This document shows positions 1 through 5,445 of a stretch of DNA of 5,445 nt, piece after piece. The notes beneath the pieces are model-generated. The model was not told the origin of the DNA. It ran no database searches and worked only from the letters and a program-made list of their open reading frames with translations. The DNA is from Myxococcaceae bacterium. Lineage in GTDB: Bacteria > Myxococcota > Myxococcia > Myxococcales > Myxococcaceae. The stretch's first letter is position 1. Every line of letters begins with the position of its first letter. The DNA lies in assembly GCA_018262385.1 (NCBI GenBank), contig JAGSPQ010000308.1, forward strand, positions 1 to 5,445, read 5' to 3'. The position numbers and the translations under genes were made by a program.

Positions 1-644
1 AGCTGCCCGTCGGCCGGGTTTCGCAGCGGGCCGGCGGCCTCGAGCAGCCCGACGTGGCGGCCGCCCGCGCCGGCGACCAGCCCCCAGTTGCCGGACACCA
101 CCGAGAGCTGCGCGCGGCCACCCAGCTCGGAATCGGCGCTCGCCCCGCGCCCTCGCAGCGAGGCGCGTACTCCGGGCTCGGTGAACGGCGGCTCGATCGG
201 GTGGGCCTCGATCGCGCCTCCCAGCGCATCCGAGCCGAGGCGGGTCGAGGCCCCTCCGCGCACCACCTCGATCGACTCCAGGCTCTGCGAGTCGAGGGTG
301 AAGAAGTACTGGTTGGGCCCCTGGCGCCAGGTGCTGTTGTTGAGGCGGATCCCGTCGAACAGCAGCAGCGTCTGCTGGCCGGTCAGCCCGCGGATGAAGG
401 CCGACCCCTGCGCATGCGCGGACTGCTGGACGAAGACCCCCGGCTCGAACCGCAGCGCATCGGGCGCCGACCGCGGCAGCCGACGCTCGAGATCGGAGCG
501 CTGCACCGTGCTCGTCGCGCGGCCGGCCGGGGGTCCAGCCGGGACGGCGCGCACGGTCGTCTCGAGCTCCGGCCCGCCGTCGACCGCCGCCCAGCCGCTG
601 GAGGAGCACAACACGGCGCACAGCGTGAGCAGACGAGCGGGCAA
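1..644 (-). CDS. TonB-dependent outer-membrane receptor, N-terminal part (plug domain), truncated by the window edge
   Basis: The first 214 codons are visible and the 3' end lies beyond position 1. TonB-dependent receptors import iron carriers, haem, cobalamin or other substrates through a 22-strand outer-membrane barrel, powered by TonB-ExbB-ExbD. Residues 1-20 form a signal peptide (hydrophobic LLTLCAVLC, then SSSGWAA). ETTVRA at 28-33 resembles a TonB box. The plug follows, with IRGL (84-87), LLLFDGIRLNN (93-103), RQGPNQYFFTLD (107-118), IEVVRG (125-130) and LGSDALGGAI (136-145). The plug most resembles haem/haemoglobin-type receptors, but substrate cannot be assigned without the barrel. 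A TAA stop sits five codons upstream of the chosen start. The TTG at 644 is the only start that keeps the whole signal peptide. The gene follows hsp20 by 32 bp with no clear promoter between, so co-transcription is likely. The family call is secure; substrate and start codon are less so. Confidence 0.9.
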   Translation of the reverse strand, partial: MPARLLTLCAVLCSSSGWAAVDGGPELETTVRAVPAGPPAGRATSTVQRSDLERRLPRSAPDALRFEPGVFVQQSAHAQGSAFIRGLTGQQTLLLFDGIRLNNSTWRQGPNQYFFTLDSQSLESIEVVRGGASTRLGSDALGGAIEAHPIEPPFTEPGVRASLRGRGASADSELGGRAQLSVVSGNWGLVAGAGGRHVGLLEAAGPLRNPADGQ

Positions 645-659
645 CGGTGAGGCTTCTTA

Positions 660-667
660 CTCCCCTT
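660..667 (-). promoter_or_regulatory. Purine-rich ribosome binding site for the TonB receptor gene
   Basis: AAGGGGAG on the minus strand lies in the 32-bp gap after the hsp20 stop and is the only Shine-Dalgarno-like run before the TTG start at 644. The spacer of 15 nt is longer than the usual 5-9 nt. Together with the TTG start this suggests modest initiation, or help from ribosomes finishing hsp20. It supports placing the start in this gap rather than upstream inside hsp20. Confidence 0.5.
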
Positions 668-676
668 CAGCGCCGC

Positions 677-1141
677 TCAGGTCCGCGCGCGCTCGGCCTT
701 GACCGCGATCTTCCGCAGCACCGCCTGGTGGGTCTTCGGCAGCTCGAGGGTCAGCACCCCGTCGCGCAGGTCGGCCTGGCACTGGGTGACGTCGACCTCG
801 GGCGGCAGCTTCAAGGTGCGGGAGAACTTCCCGTAGGGGCGCTCGCTCCGGTAGCGCAGCTCGGGCGCGCCGCCCACTGGGTTCTCTTCCTCGCGCTTGC
901 CGGAGATCTTCACCCGCTTCTGGCTGAGCAGCACCTCGAGGTCCTGCACCTTCACCCCGGGCAGATCGCCGCGGACCACGTAGACGTCGTGGCGCTCGTT
1001 GACGTCGAAGGTCGGGCTGAAGGAGTTGCGCAGCGTGAACGGCCACCCCCGCGCCAGCCCAAGGATCGCGCGCACCGGATTGAAGCCGGACTTGAGCGCG
1101 GCAGCGGGAACAAGGACGCGGGGGGCGGGCACTTTGGTCAT
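677..1141 (-). CDS. Small heat-shock protein, Hsp20/alpha-crystallin family
   Basis: This 154-residue protein is of typical length for a bacterial small heat-shock protein, an ATP-independent cytoplasmic holdase that forms oligomers and keeps unfolding proteins soluble for DnaK/ClpB. The N-terminal arm (1-40) is variable. The alpha-crystallin domain spans about 41-137. It opens with FSPTFDVNERHD (41-52) and contains RGDLPGV (57-63), VKISGKREEE (77-86), RPYGKFSRTLKLP (101-113) and the signature ADLRDGVLTLELPK (123-136). The tail carries IAV at 145-147, a variant of the IXI/V motif that docks into neighbouring subunits. The start is ATG at 1141; the next ATG codons upstream are in another frame. 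The ribosome binding site is weak: a CTCTCGAGAG palindrome at 1146-1155 supplies only GAGAG. The gene diverges from htrA across 205 bp, and the TonB receptor gene follows it. A σ54-like promoter lies upstream. The identification is firm. Confidence 0.96.
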   Translation of the reverse strand: MTKVPAPRVLVPAAALKSGFNPVRAILGLARGWPFTLRNSFSPTFDVNERHDVYVVRGDLPGVKVQDLEVLLSQKRVKISGKREEENPVGGAPELRYRSERPYGKFSRTLKLPPEVDVTQCQADLRDGVLTLELPKTHQAVLRKIAVKAERART

Positions 1142-1162
1142 GGGTCTCTCGAGAGTGGGTGG

Positions 1163-1188
1163 GGCTGACTCGAAGGTGAGTCGCAGCC
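1163..1188. repeat. Imperfect inverted repeat over the predicted hsp20 transcription start
   Basis: GGCTGACTC (1163-1171) and GAGTC-gc-AGCC (1178-1188) pair as a 9-bp stem with a 2-nt bulge and a 6-nt loop, gaaggt (1172-1177). The repeat lies between the σ54-like element and the hsp20 start codon and covers the start site that element predicts (about 1184). It could be a DNA operator or a hairpin at the 5' end of the hsp20 leader. It is not CIRCE, which has a TTAGCACTC half-site and a 9-bp spacer. The structure is seen directly; its function is inferred. Confidence 0.4.
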
Positions 1189-1194
1189 GCGCCG

Positions 1195-1210
1195 AGCATC
1201 ATGTGTGCCA
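1195..1210 (-). promoter_or_regulatory. σ54-type (-24/-12) promoter candidate for hsp20
   Basis: The minus strand reads TGGCACACATGATGCT. The -24 block TGGCAC matches the σ54 consensus TGGCACG-N4-TTGCW at six of six positions. The invariant GG and GC pairs have the required spacing, and the -12 block ATGCT matches four of five. With C at 1196 as -12, transcription would start near 1184, giving a leader of about 43 nt before the hsp20 ATG. No convincing σ70 or σ32 pair was seen on this strand. σ54 promoters need an enhancer-binding activator, and a repeat pair that could serve as its site lies 66-95 bp upstream of the predicted start. This is based on sequence match alone. Confidence 0.5.
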
Positions 1211-1249
1211 GTTGTCACCTCTGAGAAACGCCCTCACGCCCCCGCATCG

Positions 1250-1279
1250 TTTGCGCCGCGCGACCGGATTTGCGCGGCG
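1250..1279. repeat. TTTGCGCSGCG repeat pair in the hsp20-htrA divergent region
   Basis: TTTGCGCCGCG (1250-1260) recurs as TTTGCGCGGCG (1269-1279), 10 of 11 bases identical with a 19-bp period. The same stretch also contains a perfect 8-bp inverted repeat, CGCCGCGC (1254-1261) and GCGCGGCG (1272-1279), with a 10-bp spacer. It could bind a dimeric regulator such as the enhancer-binding protein a σ54 promoter needs, or a regulator of htrA. In a G+C-rich genome short GC-only repeats arise by chance, so the TTT-flanked direct repeat is the more telling part. Confidence 0.35.
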
Positions 1280-1296
1280 AGCGCGGCAAGCGGTCT

Positions 1297-1343
1297 GAAT
1301 TCCGAGCCGCCGTTATTCACGGGGTAACCGACTCAGGGAATTC
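1297..1343 (+). promoter_or_regulatory. Potential htrA leader stem that partly covers the ribosome binding site
   Basis: In the htrA leader, GAATTCCGAG (1297-1306) can pair with CTC (1332-1334) and GGAATTC (1337-1343), leaving AG at 1335-1336 as a bulge. This gives 10 base pairs. The htrA Shine-Dalgarno AGGGA is at 1335-1339, 7 nt before the ATG, so the stem holds three of its five bases and leaves the other two in the bulge. The outer seven pairs are A/T-rich within a G+C-rich region. This is the geometry expected of a temperature-sensitive or protein-controlled leader, which would suit a stress protease. The 25-nt interior loop lowers stability and the transcription start is unknown, so the structure is a candidate only. 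Confidence 0.3.
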
Positions 1344-1346
1344 GAC

Positions 1347-2732
1347 ATGCCTCTGCACTCTGCTCGCAAGACGTTTGCTCCGTGGTTGTTGGCGTCCGCC
1401 GTCTGGCTGACTGGCCTGCCTGGCGCGGCTCAGCCGCCGGCGGCGATCACCCAGCAAGGCTCGTTCGCCCCGCTGGTCGATCGCGTCAAGGACGTGGTGG
1501 TCAACGTCGAGGTCTCGGCTCCGGCGCCGCAGGGCGGTGGGGGCGGGGATCTGTTCGAGCAGTTCTTCGGGCAGCAGCGGCCGCGGCGGGGCCTCGGCTC
1601 CGGGATCCTGATCGACGCCGACGGCTGGCTGGTGACCAACAACCACGTCGTCCAGGGGGCGAAGGAGATTCACGTCAAGCTGAACGACGGCCGCCGCTTC
1701 GACGCCGAGGTGGTGGGCCGCGATCCGCTCACCGACGTCGCGCTGGTGCGGCTGAAGGGCCGGGTCCAGGACCTGCCCTACGCGCGCATGGGCGACTCCG
1801 ATGCGCTGCGGGTCGGCGACTGGGTGATCGCGATCGGCAGTCCGTTCGGGCTCGCCTCGAGCGTCAGCGCCGGCATCGTCTCCGCGCGCGCGCGCAACAT
1901 CGAGGTCGGCCCGTACGACGACTTTCTCCAGACCGACGCGGCGATCAACCCCGGCAACTCGGGCGGCCCGCTGTTCAACATGGCGGGCGAGGTGGTGGGG
2001 ATGAACACCGCGATGGTCGGCGGCGGCAGCGGAATCGGCTTCGCGGTGCCCTCGAACCTGATCAAGGGCCTGCTGCCGCAGCTGAAGAAAGAAGGAGTGG
2101 TGACCCGCGGCTGGCTCGGGGTCTTCGTCCAGGATCTCAACGAGGACCTCGCCACCGCGCTGAAGGTACCGGCCGAGAAGGGAGCCGTGGTCAGCCAGGT
2201 GCCGCCCGAGACCCCGGCGGCGAGGGCCAACCTGCGGCCGGAAGACGTGATCGTGGCGATGAACGGCGAGCCGGTCGAGTCGGCGGCGTGGATCACCAAG
2301 CGCATCGCCAACATCCGCCCCGGAACGACGGTCAAGCTGAAGCTGTACCGCGAGGGCCGGCCGATGGAGATCGACGTGAAGGTGGGCACCCGTCCCGACA
2401 TGGAAGGCCTCGCCCGTGGCCGCGGGGAGGGCGCTCCCCGGCAGGAGCAGGGGCTGAAGGATCAGTACGGGATGACGATCACCAACGCACCCGCGGTGCA
2501 CGGGGGGACGTCGGGAGGTGCGCTGGTCCTCGAGGTCACCCCGGGCTCGGCCGCGGCGCGCGCGGAGCTCGAGCCGGGGATGGTGATCGTCGCGGTCGGC
2601 GCCACCGAGGTGAAGAGCGCCGAAGACCTGATCGCCGCCCTGCGGCGGGTGAAGTCGGGCAACACGGTGGTGTTGAAGATTCGGGTGCTCCAGGGCGAGG
2701 CCACCTTCCTTCGGGCTCTCGTGGTGCCGTGA
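1347..2732 (+). CDS. htrA: Periplasmic serine protease/chaperone of the HtrA (DegP/DegQ/MucD) family
   Basis: This 461-residue protein degrades or refolds misfolded envelope proteins in the periplasm. Residues 1-28 are a signal peptide (basic SARK, hydrophobic stretch, likely cleavage near GAA-Q). The trypsin-like domain (about 38-250) shows the full catalytic triad: H100 in TNNHVV, D130 in DPLTDVALV and S205 in NPGNSGGP. PDZ1 spans about 255-348, starting at GWLGVFVQDL. PDZ2 spans about 375-461, with GGALVLEVTPGSAA (390-403). The LA loop is short and glycine-rich (62-70), unlike the long loop of E. coli DegP, so DegQ/MucD-like is also reasonable. ATG 1347 is chosen for the signal peptide and for AGGGA 7 nt upstream. 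The gene diverges from hsp20, and its stop overlaps the start of the next gene. The family and active protease status are secure; the exact paralogue is not. Confidence 0.96.
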   Translation: MPLHSARKTFAPWLLASAVWLTGLPGAAQPPAAITQQGSFAPLVDRVKDVVVNVEVSAPAPQGGGGGDLFEQFFGQQRPRRGLGSGILIDADGWLVTNNHVVQGAKEIHVKLNDGRRFDAEVVGRDPLTDVALVRLKGRVQDLPYARMGDSDALRVGDWVIAIGSPFGLASSVSAGIVSARARNIEVGPYDDFLQTDAAINPGNSGGPLFNMAGEVVGMNTAMVGGGSGIGFAVPSNLIKGLLPQLKKEGVVTRGWLGVFVQDLNEDLATALKVPAEKGAVVSQVPPETPAARANLRPEDVIVAMNGEPVESAAWITKRIANIRPGTTVKLKLYREGRPMEIDVKVGTRPDMEGLARGRGEGAPRQEQGLKDQYGMTITNAPAVHGGTSGGALVLEVTPGSAAARAELEPGMVIVAVGATEVKSAEDLIAALRRVKSGNTVVLKIRVLQGEATFLRALVVP

Positions 2733-3604
2733 TTCAAGCCGGCCCCCACCCGCGGCCGCGCCTGTTCGAGGTCACGATCCGGGACGTGATCCCGGAGACC
2801 GCGGACACCGTCACCCTCGGGTTCGACGCGCTGGGCGAGCTGCCCCCATATCGCGCGGGGCAGTTCCTCAGCATCAACCCGCACCAGTTCAAGGGGCTGG
2901 CCGCGCACCTGTCGTTCCTCGAGCAGCTCAAGGGCCGCCGGGAGCCGGTGCGCGCGTACAGCGTGGCGTCCGCGCCGCACGAGCCGCTGGCGATCACCAT
3001 CAAGGAAGATCTGTTCGTCCCCAACGAGAGCCGGCACGCGCCGGTGCTCTCGCCCTACCTCGTCTTCAGCAGCTCGGTCGGGATGCGGCTGCAGGTGATG
3101 GGCTTCAGCGGCCGCTACGTCCTCCCGCCCGAGATCGAGGAGCGGGCCGATCACCTGCTCCACGTGGTGGCGGGATCCGGGGTGGTCCCCAACTGGAGCA
3201 TCTTGAAGGACTCGCTGCGCGCGCACCCGGCGCTGCGCCACGTCTTCGTCTACGCGAACAAGACCTGGGAGGACGTGATCTACCGGGACGCGCTCAACGC
3301 GCTCGCCGCCGCCCACCCCGATCGGATCCGCCTGGTGCACACCCTCACCCGACAAGCCGACTTCACCGGCCTGCCCGCCGAGGTGCGCCGGGGGCGAATC
3401 GACTCCGGGATGCTCGCCGACGTGATGCCCGACCCGGATCGGACGCTGGCCTACGTCTGCGGCCCCGCGATCCCACCCTGGGCCCGCCGGGCCGCGCTCG
3501 AGGCCGGCCTGCCCACCCAGCCCAGGTTCCTCGAGAGCACGCTCGGCTTCCTCAAGGAGCTCGGCTTTTCCCCCGACCGGGTGAAGCGCGAGTCGTGGGG
3601 GTGA
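2729..3604 (+). CDS. Ferredoxin-reductase-like FAD/NAD(P)-binding oxidoreductase
   Basis: This is a 291-residue cytoplasmic flavoprotein of the ferredoxin-NADP+ reductase superfamily, moving electrons between NAD(P)H and an unidentified partner through FAD. The FAD domain (about 11-135) contains YRAGQFLSI (41-49) and the flavin motif RAYSVAS (75-81, RxYSxxS type). The NAD(P) domain contains VVAGSGVVPNWSIL (146-159, with GxGxxP), YANKTWEDVIYRDAL (175-189), HTLTR (204-208) and CGP (244-246). The tail VKRESWG has the acidic-aromatic end seen near flavin in such enzymes. A segment of about 20 residues (53-73) separates the QFLS strand from RAYS. There is no [2Fe-2S] domain and no signal peptide. 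The GTG start at 2729 overlaps the htrA stop in GTGA and there is no good ribosome binding site, which implies translational coupling. The same frame stays open far upstream through htrA, but that part is not protein-like. The physiological partner is unknown. Confidence 0.88.
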   Translation: MIQAGPHPRPRLFEVTIRDVIPETADTVTLGFDALGELPPYRAGQFLSINPHQFKGLAAHLSFLEQLKGRREPVRAYSVASAPHEPLAITIKEDLFVPNESRHAPVLSPYLVFSSSVGMRLQVMGFSGRYVLPPEIEERADHLLHVVAGSGVVPNWSILKDSLRAHPALRHVFVYANKTWEDVIYRDALNALAAAHPDRIRLVHTLTRQADFTGLPAEVRRGRIDSGMLADVMPDPDRTLAYVCGPAIPPWARRAALEAGLPTQPRFLESTLGFLKELGFSPDRVKRESWG

Positions 3605-3620
3605 AGGGCGCGGGTTCGAG

Positions 3621-4583
3621 TCAGAACGCGGCGACCACTCCGAGGAAGGCCGCGTAGGTGCCCAGCAGCGCCAGCGCCTCGGGCCGGCTGATCCGCCGAT
3701 CGCCGCCACGGAGGAACAGCGTCCCCAGCAGGGTGATCCCCACCAGCACCATCAGATCGGTGCGCATCACCGCCAGCGAGCCCGCCAGCGGGTGCGCCAC
3801 CGCGCCGCCCCCGAGGATCAGCAACACGTTGTAGATGTTCGAGCCGATCACGTTGCCCACCGCGATGTCCGAGTGCCGGCGAAGCGCGGCGACGATCGAG
3901 GTCGCCAGCTCGGGCAGCGAGGTGCCCACCGAGACGATGGTGAGCCCGACCACCCGCTCACTCATCCCCAGCGCCAGGGCCAGCGCGCTTGCGCCGTCGA
4001 CGAACAGCTTCCCTCCAGCCACCAGCAACGCCAGCCCCACCAACGTCAGCGCGGCGAGCTTCAGGCCGCTGCCCTTCCCCGCTTCGGCGGTCACTTCCTC
4101 CTTGCGCGCCGTCAGCTCGGCCGCCGCGGGGGGCAGCGCGGCGGTCGTCTTCAGCAGCCAGCCGGTGAAGGCGAACGCGGCGAGGACCAGCAGCCCGCCC
4201 TCGAGCCGCGAGACCACTCCGTCGTAGAGCGCCAACGGCACCACGAACGCGGTCGCCACCATCACCGGCACCTCGCGCCGGATCAGCTTCGAGTCGACCT
4301 TCGGAGGAGAAACCAGCGCGGTCAGCCCGAGGATCAGGCCGAGGTTGGCGATGTTCGAGCCCACCACGTTGCCGAGCGCAATCTCGCTCTTCCCCTCGAG
4401 CGCGGCGAGCACCGTCACCACCAGCTCGGGCGCCGAGGTGCCGAACGCCACCACCGTCAGGCCGATCACCAGCGGCCGCACCCCGGACGCCAGCGCCAGG
4501 CCCGACGCGCCGCGCACCAGCCACTCGGCCCCGAAGTAGAGGCAGACCCCGCCGCTGACGATGTACAGCAGGTCGGTCAGCAC
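3621..4583 (-). CDS. CaCA-family sodium/calcium-type antiporter (YrbG-like)
   Basis: This 320-residue inner-membrane protein belongs to the cation/Ca2+ exchanger superfamily, which couples Ca2+ export to Na+ or H+ entry. About ten membrane spans in two inverted halves are predicted by eye. The two alpha repeats are clear: alpha-1 has VVAFGTSAPEL (44-54) and GNVVGSNIANLGLILG (71-86), and alpha-2 has IVSVGTSLPEL (216-226) and GNVIGSNIYNVLLILG (243-258). E53 and E225 match the paired ion-binding glutamates. N80 and N252 occupy the later binding positions; as I recall, the archaeal NCX_Mj has Asp at the second, as is common variation in this family. A charged loop (157-172) joins the halves. The start is GTG at 4583, preceded by GAGGAG with a 9-nt spacer that overlaps the upstream stop. 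It is co-directional with the upstream acyltransferase-like gene (13-bp gap) and convergent with the reductase. Ion selectivity cannot be read from sequence. Confidence 0.94.
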   Translation of the reverse strand: MLTDLLYIVSGGVCLYFGAEWLVRGASGLALASGVRPLVIGLTVVAFGTSAPELVVTVLAALEGKSEIALGNVVGSNIANLGLILGLTALVSPPKVDSKLIRREVPVMVATAFVVPLALYDGVVSRLEGGLLVLAAFAFTGWLLKTTAALPPAAAELTARKEEVTAEAGKGSGLKLAALTLVGLALLVAGGKLFVDGASALALALGMSERVVGLTIVSVGTSLPELATSIVAALRRHSDIAVGNVIGSNIYNVLLILGGGAVAHPLAGSLAVMRTDLMVLVGITLLGTLFLRGGDRRISRPEALALLGTYAAFLGVVAAF

Positions 4584-4596
4584 GGGGCGACGCTCC

Positions 4597-5445
4597 TCAC
4601 TCTTCGGCGCGGCGGGCGCTGGGCGGGCCGAACAACGCCCGGGTCCGCGCGATCAACACCAGCCCCAGCGCGGTCACCGCCAGGCAGCCGGCGGTCAGCG
4701 CCAGGCAGGCGAGCCAGCCCAGCTCGGGCGGGAAGCGGTGCACCAGCCCGGGGAACTTCGGCGCGCCCCACAGCAACACCATGTGCGCGACGTAGAAGGT
4801 CAGCGCGTGCTGGCCCAGCAGCCGCAGCGCCGACGGCAGCCGCGCGAGCCGGGCGGTCAGGATGGTGGCGACCGCCAGCAGCGCCGCCACCCAGGCGAAG
4901 CGCCAGACCAGCAGCGCGTCCGAGCCGAGCAGCAGCTTCTGGGCGAGGAAGGCCACCCCGGCGATCACCCCCAGCGCCGCGCCGCTGGCGAGCGGCTTCG
5001 CCCGCCGCAGCCACAGCGCTCCGCCCAGCGTCACCCCGGCGAAGAAGTAGCCGCCCCACGGAGCGAGCGGGAACCCTCCGCCGGCGCCCTGCGGGTCGAA
5101 GAAGCCGCGCACCACCGTCGGCCAGGCGGCGGCGTGGGCCAGGGCCCAGCTCGCGCCCACCACCGACAGCACCGCCGCGCCGGCGCAGAGCGCGAGGAAC
5201 ACCTGGGGCGTCCGCACCAACCACAGCAGCACCGTGGCGATCAGCAGCGCCACCCCCAGCGTCTGCAGCACCCCGGCGGTCCAGAACGGCATCCAGACGG
5301 CGGTGGTCTCGGTGAAGGGGAAGCCCTCCGCCCACCAGGGCAGCGTCAGCGCATAGCCCCACAACAGCAGCAGCCCGGCCCGCCGCAGCTTGCCGGAGAA
5401 GTCGGCCGTCCCCGAGCGCGCCACCCGGGGGAGCATCGCCATCGC
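4597..5445 (-). CDS. Multi-span membrane protein resembling DUF1624/HGSNAT-type acyltransferases, 5' end beyond the window
   Basis: At least 282 codons are visible. The frame is open to the right edge, where it reads A-M-A-M-L-P, so either ATG could start but the true start is probably upstream. Counting from the ATG at 5442, about eight hydrophobic segments are visible, near 22-36, 53-76, 80-104, 128-144, 152-172, 178-196, 212-228 and 241-265. Family-like landmarks are PFWTAGVLQTLGVALL (52-67), PLAPWGGYFFAGVTLG (125-140) and LGQHALTFYVAHMVLLWG (209-226). These resemble the membrane acyltransferases of the DUF1624/heparan-alpha-glucosaminide N-acetyltransferase and acyltransferase-3 groups, which modify sugars or envelope glycans. 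The N-terminal part that usually carries the DxxRG and catalytic His region is missing here, which fits a cut gene. The short charged tail ends at TGA, 13 bp before the antiporter GTG, so the two are probably one operon. The exact family is moderately sure; the substrate is unknown. Confidence 0.7.
   Translation of the reverse strand, partial: AMAMLPRVARSGTADFSGKLRRAGLLLLWGYALTLPWWAEGFPFTETTAVWMPFWTAGVLQTLGVALLIATVLLWLVRTPQVFLALCAGAAVLSVVGASWALAHAAAWPTVVRGFFDPQGAGGGFPLAPWGGYFFAGVTLGGALWLRRAKPLASGAALGVIAGVAFLAQKLLLGSDALLVWRFAWVAALLAVATILTARLARLPSALRLLGQHALTFYVAHMVLLWGAPKFPGLVHRFPPELGWLACLALTAGCLAVTALGLVLIARTRALFGPPSARRAEE

Noticed and set aside
54..702. Two overlapping plus-strand frames opposite the TonB receptor
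   Set aside because: The minus strand carries a signal peptide and several conserved plug motifs; the plus-strand translations have none.
1146..1155. CTCTCGAGAG palindrome next to the hsp20 start codon
   Set aside because: It is a perfect 10-bp palindrome but has no room for a hairpin loop, and it mainly provides the weak GAGAG ribosome binding site. It is not enough to call an operator.
657..1202. A 181-codon minus-strand frame overlapping hsp20
   Set aside because: It is a +1 shadow rich in Arg, Ala and Gly. The Hsp20 frame contains all the alpha-crystallin signatures.
1225..1252. GAAAC (1225-1229) and CGTTT (1248-1252) as an ECF-σ promoter for htrA
   Set aside because: The 18-nt spacing and a single GAAAC match are marginal, and the two blocks are partly an AAACG/CGTTT inverted repeat. 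No htrA promoter could be assigned with confidence.
1317..2501. A 394-codon minus-strand frame opposite htrA
   Set aside because: Its composition (His, Arg, Asp, Ala-rich, no recognisable motif) is typical of antisense frames in G+C-rich genes. The plus strand has a complete, motif-bearing HtrA.
1382..2728. A single 740-codon plus-strand frame running from inside htrA through the whole reductase
   Set aside because: The upstream two thirds are an Arg/Gly-rich out-of-frame shadow of htrA. Protein-like sequence begins only after the GTG at 2729, so it is not a fusion protein.
3613..3622. GGTTCGAGTC, which resembles a tRNA T-loop or an attachment site at a tRNA end
   Set aside because: There is no matching stem, acceptor end or tRNA body. 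The flanks are the ends of two protein genes, so this is a chance match.
3609..3630. Possible bidirectional terminator between the convergent reductase and antiporter genes
   Set aside because: CGC-(gg)-GTTC and GAAC-GCG can form a 7-bp bulged stem, but there is no T-tract on either strand and part of the stem is coding. Too weak to annotate.
3792..5315. A 507-codon plus-strand frame opposite the antiporter and acyltransferase genes
   Set aside because: The translation is low-complexity Arg/Ala/Pro/Gln sequence without any domain, and both minus-strand genes are clearly real.

Overview
The window is very G+C-rich (roughly 70% by eye) and densely coding on both strands. The organism looks like a Gram-negative bacterium: there is an outer-membrane TonB-dependent receptor and a periplasmic HtrA protease. 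The receptor's plug sequence, the extreme codon bias and a σ54-type promoter candidate would suit Myxococcota or related former Deltaproteobacteria. That placement is an inference, not a proof.

Layout. Minus strand, 1-1141: the 5' part of a TonB-dependent receptor gene, cut by the left edge, lies 32 bp downstream of a small heat-shock protein (Hsp20) gene. Positions 1142-1346 are a 205-bp divergent intergenic region. It carries a σ54-like -24/-12 element facing hsp20, an inverted repeat over its predicted start site, paired TTTGCGC repeats, and a stem that would partly cover the htrA ribosome binding site. Plus strand, 1347-3604: a two-gene unit of an HtrA/DegP-type serine protease with two PDZ domains and a ferredoxin-reductase-like FAD/NAD(P) oxidoreductase. 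The second gene starts at a GTG that overlaps the htrA stop by 4 nt. Minus strand, 3621-5445, convergent with the previous unit after 16 bp: a multi-membrane-span protein resembling DUF1624/HGSNAT-type acyltransferases, whose 5' end is beyond the right edge, followed 13 bp later by a YrbG-type CaCA cation antiporter.

How the genes fit together. The centre reads as a protein-quality-control locus: a cytoplasmic holdase chaperone and a periplasmic protease/chaperone share one divergent control region. The receptor, reductase and antiporter genes look like local passengers or operon partners. No biochemical link is visible in the sequence.

No mobile element, CRISPR array, RNA gene or clearly new multi-gene system was found. 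The most interesting material is the divergent control region, where several candidate regulatory structures lie within 205 bp.
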